45,743 nucleotides of DNA from Candidatus Omnitrophota bacterium (GCA_016783715.1 JADHWA010000004.1:1-45743); one strand, 5' to 3'. Shown: positions 8,332 to 18,584, counted from the first letter of the stretch. Translations and numbers: made by a program. The notes: generated by a model not told the origin, from the sequence alone.

Positions 8332-8892
8332 ATGGAAGACAAAGATCATAAAGATAGCACAGAGGCCAAAGAAGAAGCAAAGATTACAGGCGAGGCGACA
8401 GTCCAATTGAAGGAAGAAGAGTATCTGCAGCTAAAGCAAGATGCCCAGAAGGCTGCCGAGTACTGGGACAGATTATTACGGCTTCAGGCAGATACTGATA
8501 ATGTTAGGAAACGCATAGACAAAGAGAAGACTGATTTTGTCCGCTTTGCCAACGAAGGAATTATCATTGAATTATTAAATATTCTAGATGACCTGGAGCG
8601 CACAATCGAGCTTGCCCAGAGCAAGCACCAGGATCTCCAGGCTTTCTTAAAGGGTGTCGAGATGATCCTGGCTCATTTTTACGGATTGCTAAAGGACTAT
8701 GGTGTCAAGTCGATTGATTCAGAGGGTAAGTTATTTGACCCGCATTTTCATGAAGCGCTGATGCAGGTTGAGGATAAAGACAGCCCGGAGCATACAGTAG
8801 TAGAAGAGTTGCAGAAAGGCTATCTGTTGAATGAGAGAGTTATTCGTACGGCAAAGGTAAAGGTTTCTAAAAAAGAACAACCAGATAAATAA
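8332..8892 (+). CDS. grpE: Co-chaperone GrpE
   Basis: [24 protein letters not shown]...[29 protein letters not shown]; between hrcA and dnaK. Confidence 0.95.
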   Translation: MEDKDHKDSTEAKEEAKITGEATVQLKEEEYLQLKQDAQKAAEYWDRLLRLQADTDNVRKRIDKEKTDFVRFANEGIIIELLNILDDLERTIELAQSKHQDLQAFLKGVEMILAHFYGLLKDYGVKSIDSEGKLFDPHFHEALMQVEDKDSPEHTVVEELQKGYLLNERVIRTAKVKVSKKEQPDK

Positions 8893-8909
8893 AATCAGGA
8901 GGTGTAGAA

Positions 8910-10799
8910 ATGGCAAAGATAATAGGAATTGACTTAGGAACATCAAACTCTGCTGCTGCAGTAATGGAAGGTAGCAGGCCTGTAATTATTCCATCCGCAG
9001 AGGGGGCGGGTGTATCCAGCGGTAAGGCGTTTCCTTCATTTGTTGCCTTCACTAAGGATAACCAGCGCTTAGTCGGTGAACCGGCAAGACGCCAGGCAGC
9101 AATTAATCCGGAAGGAACAATCCATGTGGCCAAACGAAAGATGGGCACTGACTTTAAGTTTAAGGTGCCTGGCGGTGAATATACACCTCAGCAGATCTCA
9201 GCATTTATATTGCAGAAGATAAAACAGGATGCCGAGAGCTATCTAGGCGATAAGGTGGAAGAGGTAGTTATTACCTGTCCTGCCTATTTTGACGATAATC
9301 AGCGTACTGCAACTAAGGATGCCGGTGAGATCGCCGGGTTAAAGGTGTTGCGAATAATTAACGAGCCGACAGCTGCCTGTCTTGCTTATGGATTAGAGAA
9401 ATCTCAGAAAGAGCAGAAGATCATGGTATTTGATTTCGGCGGCGGCACCCTTGATGTAACGGTTATGGAGATGGCCCAAGGGGTCTTTGAGGTTAAGTCG
9501 ACTTCCGGAGATACGCATTTAGGCGGTACTGACATGGACAATACCATGATTAATTATATAGCAGAGCAATTCAAGCGCGACAACGGTATTGACCTGCGTA
9601 ATGATAAGATGGCGATGCAGAGGTTGCGCGAGGCGGCCGAGAAAGCCAAAGTGGAGCTTTCTTCGACGCTTGCCACCGATTTAAACCTGCCCTTTATTTC
9701 CGCTGATTCTTCAGGACCAAAGCACCTGACTATGCCTATTAGCCGGGCAAAATTAGAGGATCTTGTCGGTCCGATTATCGATAAATGTCGACACCCCCTG
9801 GAGCAGGCGATAGAAGATGCCAAGTTAAAACCATCGGATATCGACAGGATAATTATGGTTGGCGGCCCTACCCGCATGCCGATAGTCCAGAAGTTTGTCG
9901 AAGATTTTGTTGGCAAGAAGATTGAGCGCGGCGTCGACCCTATGGAGTGCGTTGCTTTGGGTGCGGCGATCCAGGCAGCAATTATTAAAGGGGATGTCAA
10001 GGACGTCTTACTGTTGGATGTGACTCCGCTATCCCTAGGCTTAGAAACCTTAGGCAGTGTCAACACCAGACTGATTGAGAGAAATACCACTATTCCCACG
10101 AAGAAATCACAGATTTTCTCTACTGCGGCCGATAATCAGACAGCGGTGACTATCAGGGTGTTGCAGGGTGAGCGCCAGATGGCAAATGATAATGTAGAGT
10201 TGGGAAGGTTTGATCTAGTAGGGATCCCGCCGGCGCCCCGGGGGGTCCCGCAGGTTGAGGTAGCATTTGATATTGATGCTGACGGCATCGTGCATGTTTC
10301 GGCAAAGGACTTAGGTACGGGCAAAGAGCAGTCCATCAGGATAACCGCACCTAAGAAACTCTCTAAAGAAGAGATCGAAAAGATGGTTAAGGACGCTGAA
10401 AAATTCGCCAGCGATGATGTTAAGAAGAAGGAAGAGGTCGAAGCGATCAATCAGGCTGACAGCCTGGTCTATGCGACTGAGAAGTCCCTTAAGGACTTTG
10501 GGGATAAGGTCAGTCAGGCTGAGCGCACAGAGATCGAATCCAGAGCCAATGATTTAAAGACCGCGATCAAGGATAAGAATCTGGAGAGGGTCAAGAAAGG
10601 GATGGAGGAGCTTACCAAGGCGTCACATAAACTGGCTGAGGAGGTCTATAAGCAGACAACTGCCAAGCAACAGCAGCAGTCAGCCGCTCAAGGCACGGGC
10701 GCCACGCAGCAGGAGGCTCCGCAGGAAGAGCAGCCCAAAGAGAAGAAGGGCGAAGAGGTTATTGACGCAGAGTTTAAAGAGGAAGATGATAAGAAATAA
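8910..10799 (+). CDS. dnaK: Molecular chaperone DnaK
   Basis: [34 protein letters not shown], substrate-binding domain; SD AGGAGG upstream. Confidence 0.98.
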   Translation: MAKIIGIDLGTSNSAAAVMEGSRPVIIPSAEGAGVSSGKAFPSFVAFTKDNQRLVGEPARRQAAINPEGTIHVAKRKMGTDFKFKVPGGEYTPQQISAFILQKIKQDAESYLGDKVEEVVITCPAYFDDNQRTATKDAGEIAGLKVLRIINEPTAACLAYGLEKSQKEQKIMVFDFGGGTLDVTVMEMAQGVFEVKSTSGDTHLGGTDMDNTMINYIAEQFKRDNGIDLRNDKMAMQRLREAAEKAKVELSSTLATDLNLPFISADSSGPKHLTMPISRAKLEDLVGPIIDKCRHPLEQAIEDAKLKPSDIDRIIMVGGPTRMPIVQKFVEDFVGKKIERGVDPMECVALGAAIQAAIIKGDVKDVLLLDVTPLSLGLETLGSVNTRLIERNTTIPTKKSQIFSTAADNQTAVTIRVLQGERQMANDNVELGRFDLVGIPPAPRGVPQVEVAFDIDADGIVHVSAKDLGTGKEQSIRITAPKKLSKEEIEKMVKDAEKFASDDVKKKEEVEAINQADSLVYATEKSLKDFGDKVSQAERTEIESRANDLKTAIKDKNLERVKKGMEELTKASHKLAEEVYKQTTAKQQQQSAAQGTGATQQEAPQEEQPKEKKGEEVIDAEFKEEDDKK

Positions 10800-11953
10800 T
10801 GTCTACAAAGCGCGATTATTACGAGATACTTGGCATAAAGAAAAGCGCAAGTCTCGATGAGATTAAAAAAACCTACCGGACGCTGGCTCTTCGCCATCAT
10901 CCGGACAGGGTTGTCCATGAGCAGAAGAAGGAAGCAGAGGAGAAGTTTAAGGAGATCTCCGAGGCTTATGCGGTTCTTTCCGACTCTAAGAAGCGCGCTC
11001 TCTATGACCAGTATGGACACGCCGGGATCGATCAGAAGTACGCCTATGAAGATATCTTTAAAGGTGCGGATTTTGGCAGTGTCTTTCAGGGTATGGGAGA
11101 TTTCGGCCTCGGCGGAGGGCTCTTTGATGAAATATTCGGTGATTTAGGATTCGACATCTCTGGCACACGTACAAGACGTGGGACGCGCAGCCGCCGCGGA
11201 AGAGATCTGCAGATTGCCGCAGAGATTACCCTGGAAGAAGCAGCTTCCGGGACAGAGAATACAATTACCCTGCCGCGCTATGAAGTATGTGAGGTTTGTG
11301 GCGGCAGCGGTGCTAAGCCCGGGACTAAGAAGAGCACCTGTTCGGCTTGCCGGGGTAGCGGCCGTAATGTAGTATCGAATGGTTTCTTTCAGGTTGCCCA
11401 GACCTGCACGCAGTGTCACGGAGAGGGATCGGTTATTCAGACACCTTGCACGCAGTGCCGTGGGCAGGGGCGATCTAAGGTCACCCGTAAAATAAAAGTA
11501 AAGATTCCTCCCGGAGTTGATACAGGTTCAAACCTGCGCGTGCGCGGTGAGGGGGAAGCAGGGTCCTCCGGCAGAGGAGATCTTTATGTTGTAATTCAGA
11601 TACATCCTCACCCGGTCTTTCAGAGGCACGGGGTTGACATACTTACCGAGATCACCATAAGTCTGAGTGCGGCGGTATTGGGCGCAGAGGTCTCTGTCCC
11701 GACATTGGCCGGGAAGGTTAGTATGACGATACCAGCAGGTACTCAGGCCGGAAAAGTTTTTCGCCTAAAGAATAAGGGGATACCTAGTTTGCATACAAGA
11801 GGCGCCGGCGATGAATTAATTAAGGTAAACGTAGAGATTCCTACGCGCCTGAGTTCAGAGCAGAGGAAAATTTTTGAGGAATTCGCCCGGGTTTCAGGAG
11901 GCCCCACAGATAAAAGTAGTTTTACTGAGAAGATAAAAAAGGCATTTATCTAG
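10799..11953 (+). CDS. dnaJ: Chaperone DnaJ
   Basis: J-domain with HPD motif and four CxxCxGxG-type zinc motifs (CEVCGGSG, CSACRGSG, CTQCHGEG, CTQCRGQG). Confidence 0.97.
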   Translation: MSTKRDYYEILGIKKSASLDEIKKTYRTLALRHHPDRVVHEQKKEAEEKFKEISEAYAVLSDSKKRALYDQYGHAGIDQKYAYEDIFKGADFGSVFQGMGDFGLGGGLFDEIFGDLGFDISGTRTRRGTRSRRGRDLQIAAEITLEEAASGTENTITLPRYEVCEVCGGSGAKPGTKKSTCSACRGSGRNVVSNGFFQVAQTCTQCHGEGSVIQTPCTQCRGQGRSKVTRKIKVKIPPGVDTGSNLRVRGEGEAGSSGRGDLYVVIQIHPHPVFQRHGVDILTEITISLSAAVLGAEVSVPTLAGKVSMTIPAGTQAGKVFRLKNKGIPSLHTRGAGDELIKVNVEIPTRLSSEQRKIFEEFARVSGGPTDKSSFTEKIKKAFI

Positions 11954-12112
11954 CGTAAAGTTCTCCCGCGCCAAAATTAAAATAATCCGGCGGGATCCCG
12001 CTAAGCGGGAAAAGTGTAAAGCGCAAAGTTTAAGCGTAAAGTGTAAAGCCTTAAAAAAACTTTGAGTTTTAAACTTTGGTTTTGCGCTTTGCGATTTGAG
12101 CTTTGAACTAAA
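11954..12112. repeat. R2 element copy 4 (conserved core with divergent flanking stems)
   Basis: Core TCCCGCGCCAAAATTAAAATAATCCGGCGGGATCCCGCTAAGCGGGAAAAG (from 11974), flanked by GTAAAGCGCAAAGTTTAAGCGTAAAG and the inverted AAACTTTGGTTTTGCGCTTT. Confidence 0.7.
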
Positions 12113-12137
12113 GATTATTTAAGGAGGGTAGAATTAC

Positions 12138-12395
12138 ATGCCGACATATGAATATGAATGCAGCAGCTGCGGGTATAGTTTTGAAAGGTTTCAGAAGATA
12201 ACTGATCAACCGTTGGAGATTTGTCCGAAGTGTTCGAAGGCGGTCAGACGCCTGATCTCAGGCGGCTCAGGGATTATCTTTAAGGGATCGGGATTCTACG
12301 CCACTGATTACCGTAAAACACCTAAGCCCCAGGCACCCAAGGTATGTCCAAAAGCTAAAGAAGGCTGCAATGGCTGTCAGGCAGAGAATAAATAG
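12138..12395 (+). CDS. FmdB-family zinc ribbon protein
   Basis: MPTYEYECSSCGYSFERFQKITDQPLEICPKCSKAVRRLISGGSGIIFKGSGFYATDY. Confidence 0.9.
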   Translation: MPTYEYECSSCGYSFERFQKITDQPLEICPKCSKAVRRLISGGSGIIFKGSGFYATDYRKTPKPQAPKVCPKAKEGCNGCQAENK

Positions 12396-12396
12396 T

Positions 12397-12741
12397 ATGC
12401 GTCTTCTAAAGTTATGGCTGCCGGTTGTGGTCTGTTGTTCTACTATCCTTTATTTTTCTATATTACCCGGCGATAGGATTCGCTGTTTTTTTCCTTATCA
12501 GGATCTGGTATTTCATTTTTTTGTTTACGCTATTCTCGGTTATTTCTTTATTAGGGCTGCTGAGGGCAGCTTAAGCGGTTTATCGCAGAAGAGACTGGTA
12601 TTGATCAGTGTGCTTTTTTGTTTTTTTTACGGTGGAGGCCTTGAATTTTATCAGTTATACGTACCGGGCCGTAATTTCAGCGGACTAGATATGTTAATTA
12701 ATGCAGCAGGAGCCTGTTTAGGGAGTTTAACATACCGATGA
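12397..12741 (+). CDS. VanZ-like family membrane protein
   Basis: Short TM protein (LYFSILPGDRIRCFFPYQDLVFHFFVYAILGYFF...FYGGGLEFYQLYVPGRNFSGLDMLINAAGACLG). Start likely ATG 12397, just after the fmdB-like stop. Confidence 0.75.
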   Translation: MRLLKLWLPVVVCCSTILYFSILPGDRIRCFFPYQDLVFHFFVYAILGYFFIRAAEGSLSGLSQKRLVLISVLFCFFYGGGLEFYQLYVPGRNFSGLDMLINAAGACLGSLTYR

Positions 12742-14012
12742 AACTAATAATGCCTTTTCGGGCAGTTGTTTTTAATCAGGAAAAGATAGGTGATCTCTCT
12801 AAAGTGGTCTGCCCGCCGTACGATGTAATCACGCCTTCGAAGCGAAAACACTATCACAAAATCAATCCCCATAACTTCATCCGTATACTTTTAGGCAATG
12901 ATGTTGCCGGAGAGGATAAGTATAAGCGTTCAGCCCAGCACTTTAAAGAGTGGCTGCAGAGCGGAGTATTTGTCCAGGATCAGAAGCCTTGCATTTATTT
13001 TTACCTGCAGCAGTTTAGTATCCGTGGCGAGAAGAGGAGCCGGATGGGGTTTATTGCGCTTCTGCGGCTGGATGATGGTAAGGCGCGCGTTTTCGGCCAT
13101 GAGCATACGCGCAGCGAACCAAAAGTAGACCGGCTGAGGTTATTGAGGAAGGTAAAGGCAAACCTTAGCCCGATCTTTGCGATATTCCCGGATAAACACC
13201 GGATTATCCGCAGAGTCTACGAACTCTATATCAGGGGTAAAGAGCCCTTTATAGATATCGCTGACTCAGATAACATCCTACATCAGCTCTGGAGGATAGA
13301 TTCCCCTGAGGTCACAGAGCAGATCCAGAAGAGGATGGATGGCGAGAATATCTTTATCGCAGACGGTCACCACCGTTATGAGGTCGCCTGTATCTACCGC
13401 GAGCAGATGAGAAAAAAGATGCATAATTTCACCGGGCGTGAGGCCTTTAATTTTATTCCAACATATTTTACTAATCCCCAGACTCCGGACCTTACGATCA
13501 TGCCGGTGCATCGGCTGATTTATACAAAAAGAGGCTTTGATTTTGGCAGGTTCCGGCGGGAACTCGGAAGTTTCTTTGAGGTTGAAGAGGTTAAGGACAA
13601 AATTAAGTTTTTCTTTATGCTGGAGAAAGCCGGCAACACAGAGAATGTATTGGGGATGTACGCTGATGGCAGGTTTTCTCTTTTAAGGTTGAAAAATGTT
13701 TTGATTTTAGATAGACTTATTGCTGATAAACCAAAGGCTTACCGCTTTTTAAGCGTAAGTATCTTTAATTATCTGGTGCTTAAAAAGATTTTGGGTATGG
13801 ATATCGAGGATAAAAAGAGGATTTTGTTCAGCCCTAATGCCTCAGAGTTAATCGAACAGGCCCGGGGGCGCCCGGATGCAATGGTATTTATGTTAAATCC
13901 GGTTAAGATGGAGCAGATCATGTCTGTCGCAGTCGAAGGGGAGAGGATGCCTTCGAAGTCGACCTATTTTTACCCGAAAGTACTTTCCGGACTGGTGATA
14001 AATAAGCTTTAA
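12738..14012 (+). CDS. DUF1015 family protein
   Basis: MPFRAVVFNQEKIGDLSKVVCPPYDVI, FGHEHTRSEPKVDRLRLLR, IADGHHRYEVA motifs. Confidence 0.88.
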   Translation: MKLIMPFRAVVFNQEKIGDLSKVVCPPYDVITPSKRKHYHKINPHNFIRILLGNDVAGEDKYKRSAQHFKEWLQSGVFVQDQKPCIYFYLQQFSIRGEKRSRMGFIALLRLDDGKARVFGHEHTRSEPKVDRLRLLRKVKANLSPIFAIFPDKHRIIRRVYELYIRGKEPFIDIADSDNILHQLWRIDSPEVTEQIQKRMDGENIFIADGHHRYEVACIYREQMRKKMHNFTGREAFNFIPTYFTNPQTPDLTIMPVHRLIYTKRGFDFGRFRRELGSFFEVEEVKDKIKFFFMLEKAGNTENVLGMYADGRFSLLRLKNVLILDRLIADKPKAYRFLSVSIFNYLVLKKILGMDIEDKKRILFSPNASELIEQARGRPDAMVFMLNPVKMEQIMSVAVEGERMPSKSTYFYPKVLSGLVINKL

Positions 14013-14013
14013 C

Positions 14014-14148
14014 GATGTCACCCCCACACCAATTCTGGTATAGACTTGATATTTTCGAATTGGTGTGGGGGTAAATTCGCGCACGCTTACAGATAAGGAT
14101 ACAAGGGACGCTATAACTTAGCAAAGCTAAGTTATGCGCTCATTTAAT
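14014..14148 (+). repeat. Structured element R1, copy B (DUF1015-accD)
   Basis: Hairpin ACCCCCACACCAATTC/GAATTGGTGTGGGGGT (14020-14072); P1 TAAAT/ATTTA and GCGCA/TGCGC; P2 TAACTTAGC/GCTAAGTTA; CGCTTACAGATAAGGATACAAGGGACGCTA. Confidence 0.8.
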
Positions 14149-14991
14149 ATGGCACTCTTCGGTAAACCTAAATATACAATCGTCAGGCTTAAAAAGAAAG
14201 AGATTCCCGACGGCCTCTGGACAAAATGCGATGAGTGTTCCGAGGTCCTCTTTAACAAGAAGCTCGATGAGACTCTGAAAGTCTGTCCGAAGTGCAACTA
14301 TCATTTTGTGCTGGGGGCAGGCAAGAGGATTGAATTGCTTGTTGATAAGGATACATTTTCCGAATATGACCAGGAGTTAACCTCTGTGGATCCTCTTGAT
14401 TTTAAGGGGCCAAAGACATATAAAGAGAAGATTAAGCAGGATCAGGCTGTAACCGGCTTAAAGGCAGCTGCGATTACAGGAGAGGGTGACATTTTTGGGC
14501 AAAGAATAGTGATTGGCGCTACTGACTCCCGTTTTATTATGGGATCTATGGGGTCGGTGGTCGGAGAGAAGCTTACCCGTGCAATCGAGTCGGCAACCAG
14601 AAACAATCTTCCTTTGATCATAGTCTCAGGTTCCGGCGGAGGTGCTAGGATGTATGAAGGGATGTTTAGTTTGATGCAGATGGCTAAAACTTCAGCGGCA
14701 CTGGCCCGTCATCACCAGAAAAAATTACTTTATATATCAGTTTTGACTAACCCTACTATGGCAGGGATAATGGCTTCTTTCGCCGGCCTGGGGGATATAA
14801 CCGTCGCCGAACCAAAGGCATTAATTGGTTTTACCGGACCGCGCGTAATCGAGCAGACAATCAGGCAAAAGTTACCTCCGGGGTTTCAGCGGTCTGAGTT
14901 TCTCCTGGAGCACGGTATGGTTGATCTGATAGTTCAGCGCAAGGAGCTCAAAGAGTCATTAGCCAGAATAGTCGACTATTTGAGCAAATGA
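14149..14991 (+). CDS. accD: Acetyl-CoA carboxylase carboxyltransferase subunit beta
   Basis: Zinc ribbon (CDECSEVLFNKKLDETLKVCPKC) and carboxyltransferase domain. Start set at ATG 14149 (MALFGKPKYT); the 14134 start lies in the R1 hairpin. Confidence 0.95.
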   Translation: MALFGKPKYTIVRLKKKEIPDGLWTKCDECSEVLFNKKLDETLKVCPKCNYHFVLGAGKRIELLVDKDTFSEYDQELTSVDPLDFKGPKTYKEKIKQDQAVTGLKAAAITGEGDIFGQRIVIGATDSRFIMGSMGSVVGEKLTRAIESATRNNLPLIIVSGSGGGARMYEGMFSLMQMAKTSAALARHHQKKLLYISVLTNPTMAGIMASFAGLGDITVAEPKALIGFTGPRVIEQTIRQKLPPGFQRSEFLLEHGMVDLIVQRKELKESLARIVDYLSK

Positions 14992-15000
14992 GATTCTGTG

Positions 15001-15029
15001 TTGACAAAAGACCAGGAATCATTTAGAAT
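15001..15029 (+). promoter_or_regulatory. Sigma70-type promoter TTGACA-N17-TAGAAT
   Basis: TTGACA 15001-15006, TAGAAT 15024-15029, upstream of the ABC ATPase CDS. Confidence 0.7.
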
Positions 15030-15097
15030 TTAAGTTTAAAAACACCCGCCTCTTGAGCTCACCTTACATAAGCGGGGGTGGATAACATGAGGATAAG

Positions 15098-16201
15098 ATG
15101 GCAAAGGTGAATTTGAATAAGGTATCAAAGAGCTACGTCTCTGGTAATAGGGTTGTAGATGAGATCAATCTTGGTATCAAGGATAAAGAATTCATGGTTT
15201 TAGTCGGTCCCTCCGGATGTGGTAAGTCAACCACCTTGCGGATGATTGCAGGCCTTGAGGATATAACCGAAGGGCAGATTTTTATAGATGACAATCTGGT
15301 TAATGAAGTTCCCGCCAAAGATCGCGATATTGCTATGGTCTTTCAGAATTATGCGCTCTACCCCCATATGACCGTTTTTGAAAATATGGCATTCGGCCTG
15401 AAGCTGCGCCGCTATCCTAAGAGCGAGATTGCTCAGCGCGTCAGCGAGGCCGCTGATATCTTAGGGATTAAGAAGATGTTCAACCGTAAACCGCGCGCAC
15501 TCTCAGGCGGAGAGAGGCAGCGGGTAGCATTGGGTAGGGCGATCGTCAGAAAACCGAAGGTCTTTCTTTTTGACGAGCCGCTTAGTAACCTGGATGCCAA
15601 ATTAAGGGTTCAGATGCGCACAGAGATTCATAAATTGCATCTGAGGCTAAAGACCACCATAATCTATGTTACTCACGATCAGACCGAGGCGATGACTATG
15701 GGGGATCGCATCGCAGTGATGAAAGACGGGATCCTGCAGCAGGTCGATGATCCGATTAAGATTTACGATAATCCAAAAAATAAATTTGTCTCAGGATTTA
15801 TCGGTTCTCCTCCGATGAATTTCATGAATGGACGAATTATCAAAAAAGACGGTAAGTTTTATTTTGACGAAGGGAAAGTCAGAGTAAAATTAGTAGACGA
15901 TATGAATCAAGCGATCTCTGCATATGCCGACAAGGAGATAATCTTCGGGATACGCTCCGAAGATATTTATGATAAACTCTTTGTCTCGGAAGCTCCGGCA
16001 GAAAACGTGATCAGAGCAAATTGCGAAGTGGTAGAGCCGATGGGTTCAGAAGTCTACCTTTATTTAAATACGGGAAACCACACATTCATAGCCCGTGTGG
16101 GAGCTCATGACCGGCCAGAGGTTAATCAGGATATGGATCTGGTCTTTGACATGAGCAAGGTGCACTTTTTTGATAAGGATACTGAAGAAACCATTATTTA
16201 A
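15098..16201 (+). CDS. Sugar-type ABC transporter ATP-binding protein (UgpC/MsmX/MalK-like)
   Basis: Walker A GPSGCGKST, signature LSGGERQRVALGRAIVR, Walker B VFLFDEPLSNLDAKLR, C-terminal regulatory domain. Confidence 0.93.
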   Translation: MAKVNLNKVSKSYVSGNRVVDEINLGIKDKEFMVLVGPSGCGKSTTLRMIAGLEDITEGQIFIDDNLVNEVPAKDRDIAMVFQNYALYPHMTVFENMAFGLKLRRYPKSEIAQRVSEAADILGIKKMFNRKPRALSGGERQRVALGRAIVRKPKVFLFDEPLSNLDAKLRVQMRTEIHKLHLRLKTTIIYVTHDQTEAMTMGDRIAVMKDGILQQVDDPIKIYDNPKNKFVSGFIGSPPMNFMNGRIIKKDGKFYFDEGKVRVKLVDDMNQAISAYADKEIIFGIRSEDIYDKLFVSEAPAENVIRANCEVVEPMGSEVYLYLNTGNHTFIARVGAHDRPEVNQDMDLVFDMSKVHFFDKDTEETII

Positions 16202-17516
16202 AAGCCATTTCAAAGGCGGCCTGCTGTTTAGATATACTAATCCAGCCTCTTCGCTTGCGCCTGTTACCTGCATAGTCTCGATAGTAGCCCTGCCGATAAT
16301 CTTTAGACTCTTTAACTCCCCTCTCTCTGGAAAACTGCTTTTTCTTTACTACCTGTTAAATACGCTGTTGGTAATTTTTTTGTTTAAGTCCTATTCCAAT
16401 AACAAGTACCGCCTGGAACTGCAGAAACAAAAATTCCAGGAGGAGTGGAATATTATCAGCGAGCAGGGGACAAAAGATTTAAAGAACCAGCGCGTCTTTA
16501 ATGAAAGAATCGACCGATTTGCCTTGCTTAAGGATATTATCGAGGATGTAGCCGGAGACCTAAGATTAGAATCAGTGGTTAAGACGATCCTGGACACTGC
16601 CTTTACATCTATAGGAAAAAAAAGGGGGAATTGCCTCTTATATCTGATCGACAGCCAGACCCAGCGATTGGTAGTTTTTGGCAGCAGGAAGCAGGATAAG
16701 AACCTGATCATAAAGACTAAGGAGGGGGATGTCTTTGATTCCTGGGTACAGAGACACACCAGTCCCTTGTTAATTGAAGATAGCAGGCGTGATTTCCGTT
16801 TTGATCCCGAAAGGATCGCCGGCAGGAAATCAAGGGTTATCTCTTCATTGATTAGCGCGCCCTTTAAAACCGAACACAGGTTGCTGGGGATCTTGAGACT
16901 GGAGAGCCCAGAGACCGGCGCCTACTCACAGGAGGACCTGCGTTTCCTGATGACAGTCTGTGATTTGGGAGCCATAGCATTGGAGAACGCCCGATTATTT
17001 GAGAAGACGCAGGAGCTGGCGATTCACGACGGATTGACCGGCCTCTTTACCAAGGCGCATTTCTTAGAGCATTTTGAGGTAGAGTACAATAGGGCGTTTA
17101 GGGAGAAAGGGGAGTTGTCGCTTTTGATGATGGATATCGATTTCTTCAAGATATATAACGATAAATACGGCCACCGCGTAGGCGATATAGTCCTGAAGAA
17201 GATAGGGAAACTTGCAACCGAATTCTTTAAGTCCTGTGATGCCACAGTAGGAAGATTTGGCGGTGAGGAATTCTGCATTGCATTGGCCAACATCACACAG
17301 GATAAAGCGCATAGTTTAGCAGTTGATTTTTGCAAAAAGGTCAAAGAGAATAAAGTTGTATTACGTAGGGAAGACACCGGGGTGACGGTTTCGATCGGGT
17401 TGGCAAGTTTAACGAAAAAAGTTTCGGATGCCCAGGAGTTAGTCTTTGCTGCCGACCAGGCATTGCTGGCGGCAAAAAGAAGTGGTAAGAACCGGGTGGT
17501 AAGGCACCTTAATTAG
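16170..17516 (+). CDS. Membrane GAF-GGDEF diguanylate cyclase
   Basis: N-term TM segments, GAF-like region, GGDEF domain with RFGGEEF and DGLTGL. Confidence 0.87.
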   Translation: MIRILKKPLFKSHFKGGLLFRYTNPASSLAPVTCIVSIVALPIIFRLFNSPLSGKLLFLYYLLNTLLVIFLFKSYSNNKYRLELQKQKFQEEWNIISEQGTKDLKNQRVFNERIDRFALLKDIIEDVAGDLRLESVVKTILDTAFTSIGKKRGNCLLYLIDSQTQRLVVFGSRKQDKNLIIKTKEGDVFDSWVQRHTSPLLIEDSRRDFRFDPERIAGRKSRVISSLISAPFKTEHRLLGILRLESPETGAYSQEDLRFLMTVCDLGAIALENARLFEKTQELAIHDGLTGLFTKAHFLEHFEVEYNRAFREKGELSLLMMDIDFFKIYNDKYGHRVGDIVLKKIGKLATEFFKSCDATVGRFGGEEFCIALANITQDKAHSLAVDFCKKVKENKVVLRREDTGVTVSIGLASLTKKVSDAQELVFAADQALLAAKRSGKNRVVRHLN

Positions 17517-17520
17517 GCCT

Positions 17521-18516
17521 ATGAACCTGACGCATGTATTTATTTTATTATTGTCCAGCGCGCTGATTAATTGCTGTCTGTATAAGATTTTAAGCGGTCG
17601 GCTCTCTATTGCTAAAGGTGATCTGGGCAATTTCCAGGGGCGCTGCGGCGATCTGCAGGCCAGGAATCAGGAGCTCAGAGATAGGAATTCATATCTGGAG
17701 AAAGAGGCAAATCAGACTATGCAAATATTCGATATCACAAAAGACATCTGTAAGTTTTTGGATCAGGATGCGCTGTTTAATTATTTTAAGAATCAGGTAG
17801 GAAATTATTTAACCGCAGTCGATCTTGGTTTCATTGAAGGCGAGAATCTCCCGGATGATTATAAGAGCTTTGTGCGAGTGCCTTTAGAGATTGACAATAG
17901 AGTAATCGGGTATCTAGTGGCTCGCCAGATTGCCCAGGATGACTGGGATAAATTTTTTATCCTTTCCCGGGAGTTCATTATGGGGCTTAAGCGGATACTT
18001 CTATATAAGGCGGTCCAGGCCCTGGCGATCACCGATTCGCTGACCGGGATTTCAGGAAGGCACCATTTCTTAGAGCGGGCAGAAGAGGAGGTCCAGCGCA
18101 GCAATAAATTTAAATCTGTTTTCTCCCTGTTGATCGTGGATGTGGATGATTTTAAAAGCTATAATGATAAATACGGGCACCTTGTAGGAGACGCTATTTT
18201 AAAACAGATATCGCAGATGGTGAAGGTTAACCTGCGCCAGATCGACCTGGTATGCAGATATGGCGGGGACGAATTTCTGGCAGTCTTGAGTGAGACAGCA
18301 TCTAGCGGGGCAGAGACCGTTGCAGAGCGTATCCGTAAAACCATAGAGAGCACTAAGATCAAAGCCTACGATGAATTCCTGGACGTAACCGTAAGCATCG
18401 GGGTCTCGGTTTTCCCGAAAGATTCCCGTCTCTTAAGCCGGCTGATTGAGCGGGCGGACCAGGCTCTATATCAGGCCAAGACAGCCGGGAGAAATAAAGT
18501 CAAGATTTACTGCTAA
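17521..18516 (+). CDS. GGDEF diguanylate cyclase with N-terminal TM/coiled coil
   Basis: TDSLTGISGRHHFLERAEEE...RQIDLVCRYGGDEFLAVL. Confidence 0.88.
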   Translation: MNLTHVFILLLSSALINCCLYKILSGRLSIAKGDLGNFQGRCGDLQARNQELRDRNSYLEKEANQTMQIFDITKDICKFLDQDALFNYFKNQVGNYLTAVDLGFIEGENLPDDYKSFVRVPLEIDNRVIGYLVARQIAQDDWDKFFILSREFIMGLKRILLYKAVQALAITDSLTGISGRHHFLERAEEEVQRSNKFKSVFSLLIVDVDDFKSYNDKYGHLVGDAILKQISQMVKVNLRQIDLVCRYGGDEFLAVLSETASSGAETVAERIRKTIESTKIKAYDEFLDVTVSIGVSVFPKDSRLLSRLIERADQALYQAKTAGRNKVKIYC

Positions 18517-18584
18517 TCTCTGTTACCCATTGCAAATCCTAACCTTTTATTCCTAAAAACAGACTCAGGATGCCAATTTATTGC

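Noticed and set aside
9554-10099. Antisense ORF of 181 aa opposite dnaK
   Set aside because: Known type of spurious ORF opposite dnaK; sense frame is unambiguous.
10857-11147. + strand ORF of 96 aa in alternate frame of dnaJ
   Set aside because: Fully inside dnaJ, no independent SD or motif.
14020-14072. Integron attC-like site
   Set aside because: Long imperfect palindrome but no GTTRRRY/RYYYAAC core sites and no integrase or cassettes nearby.
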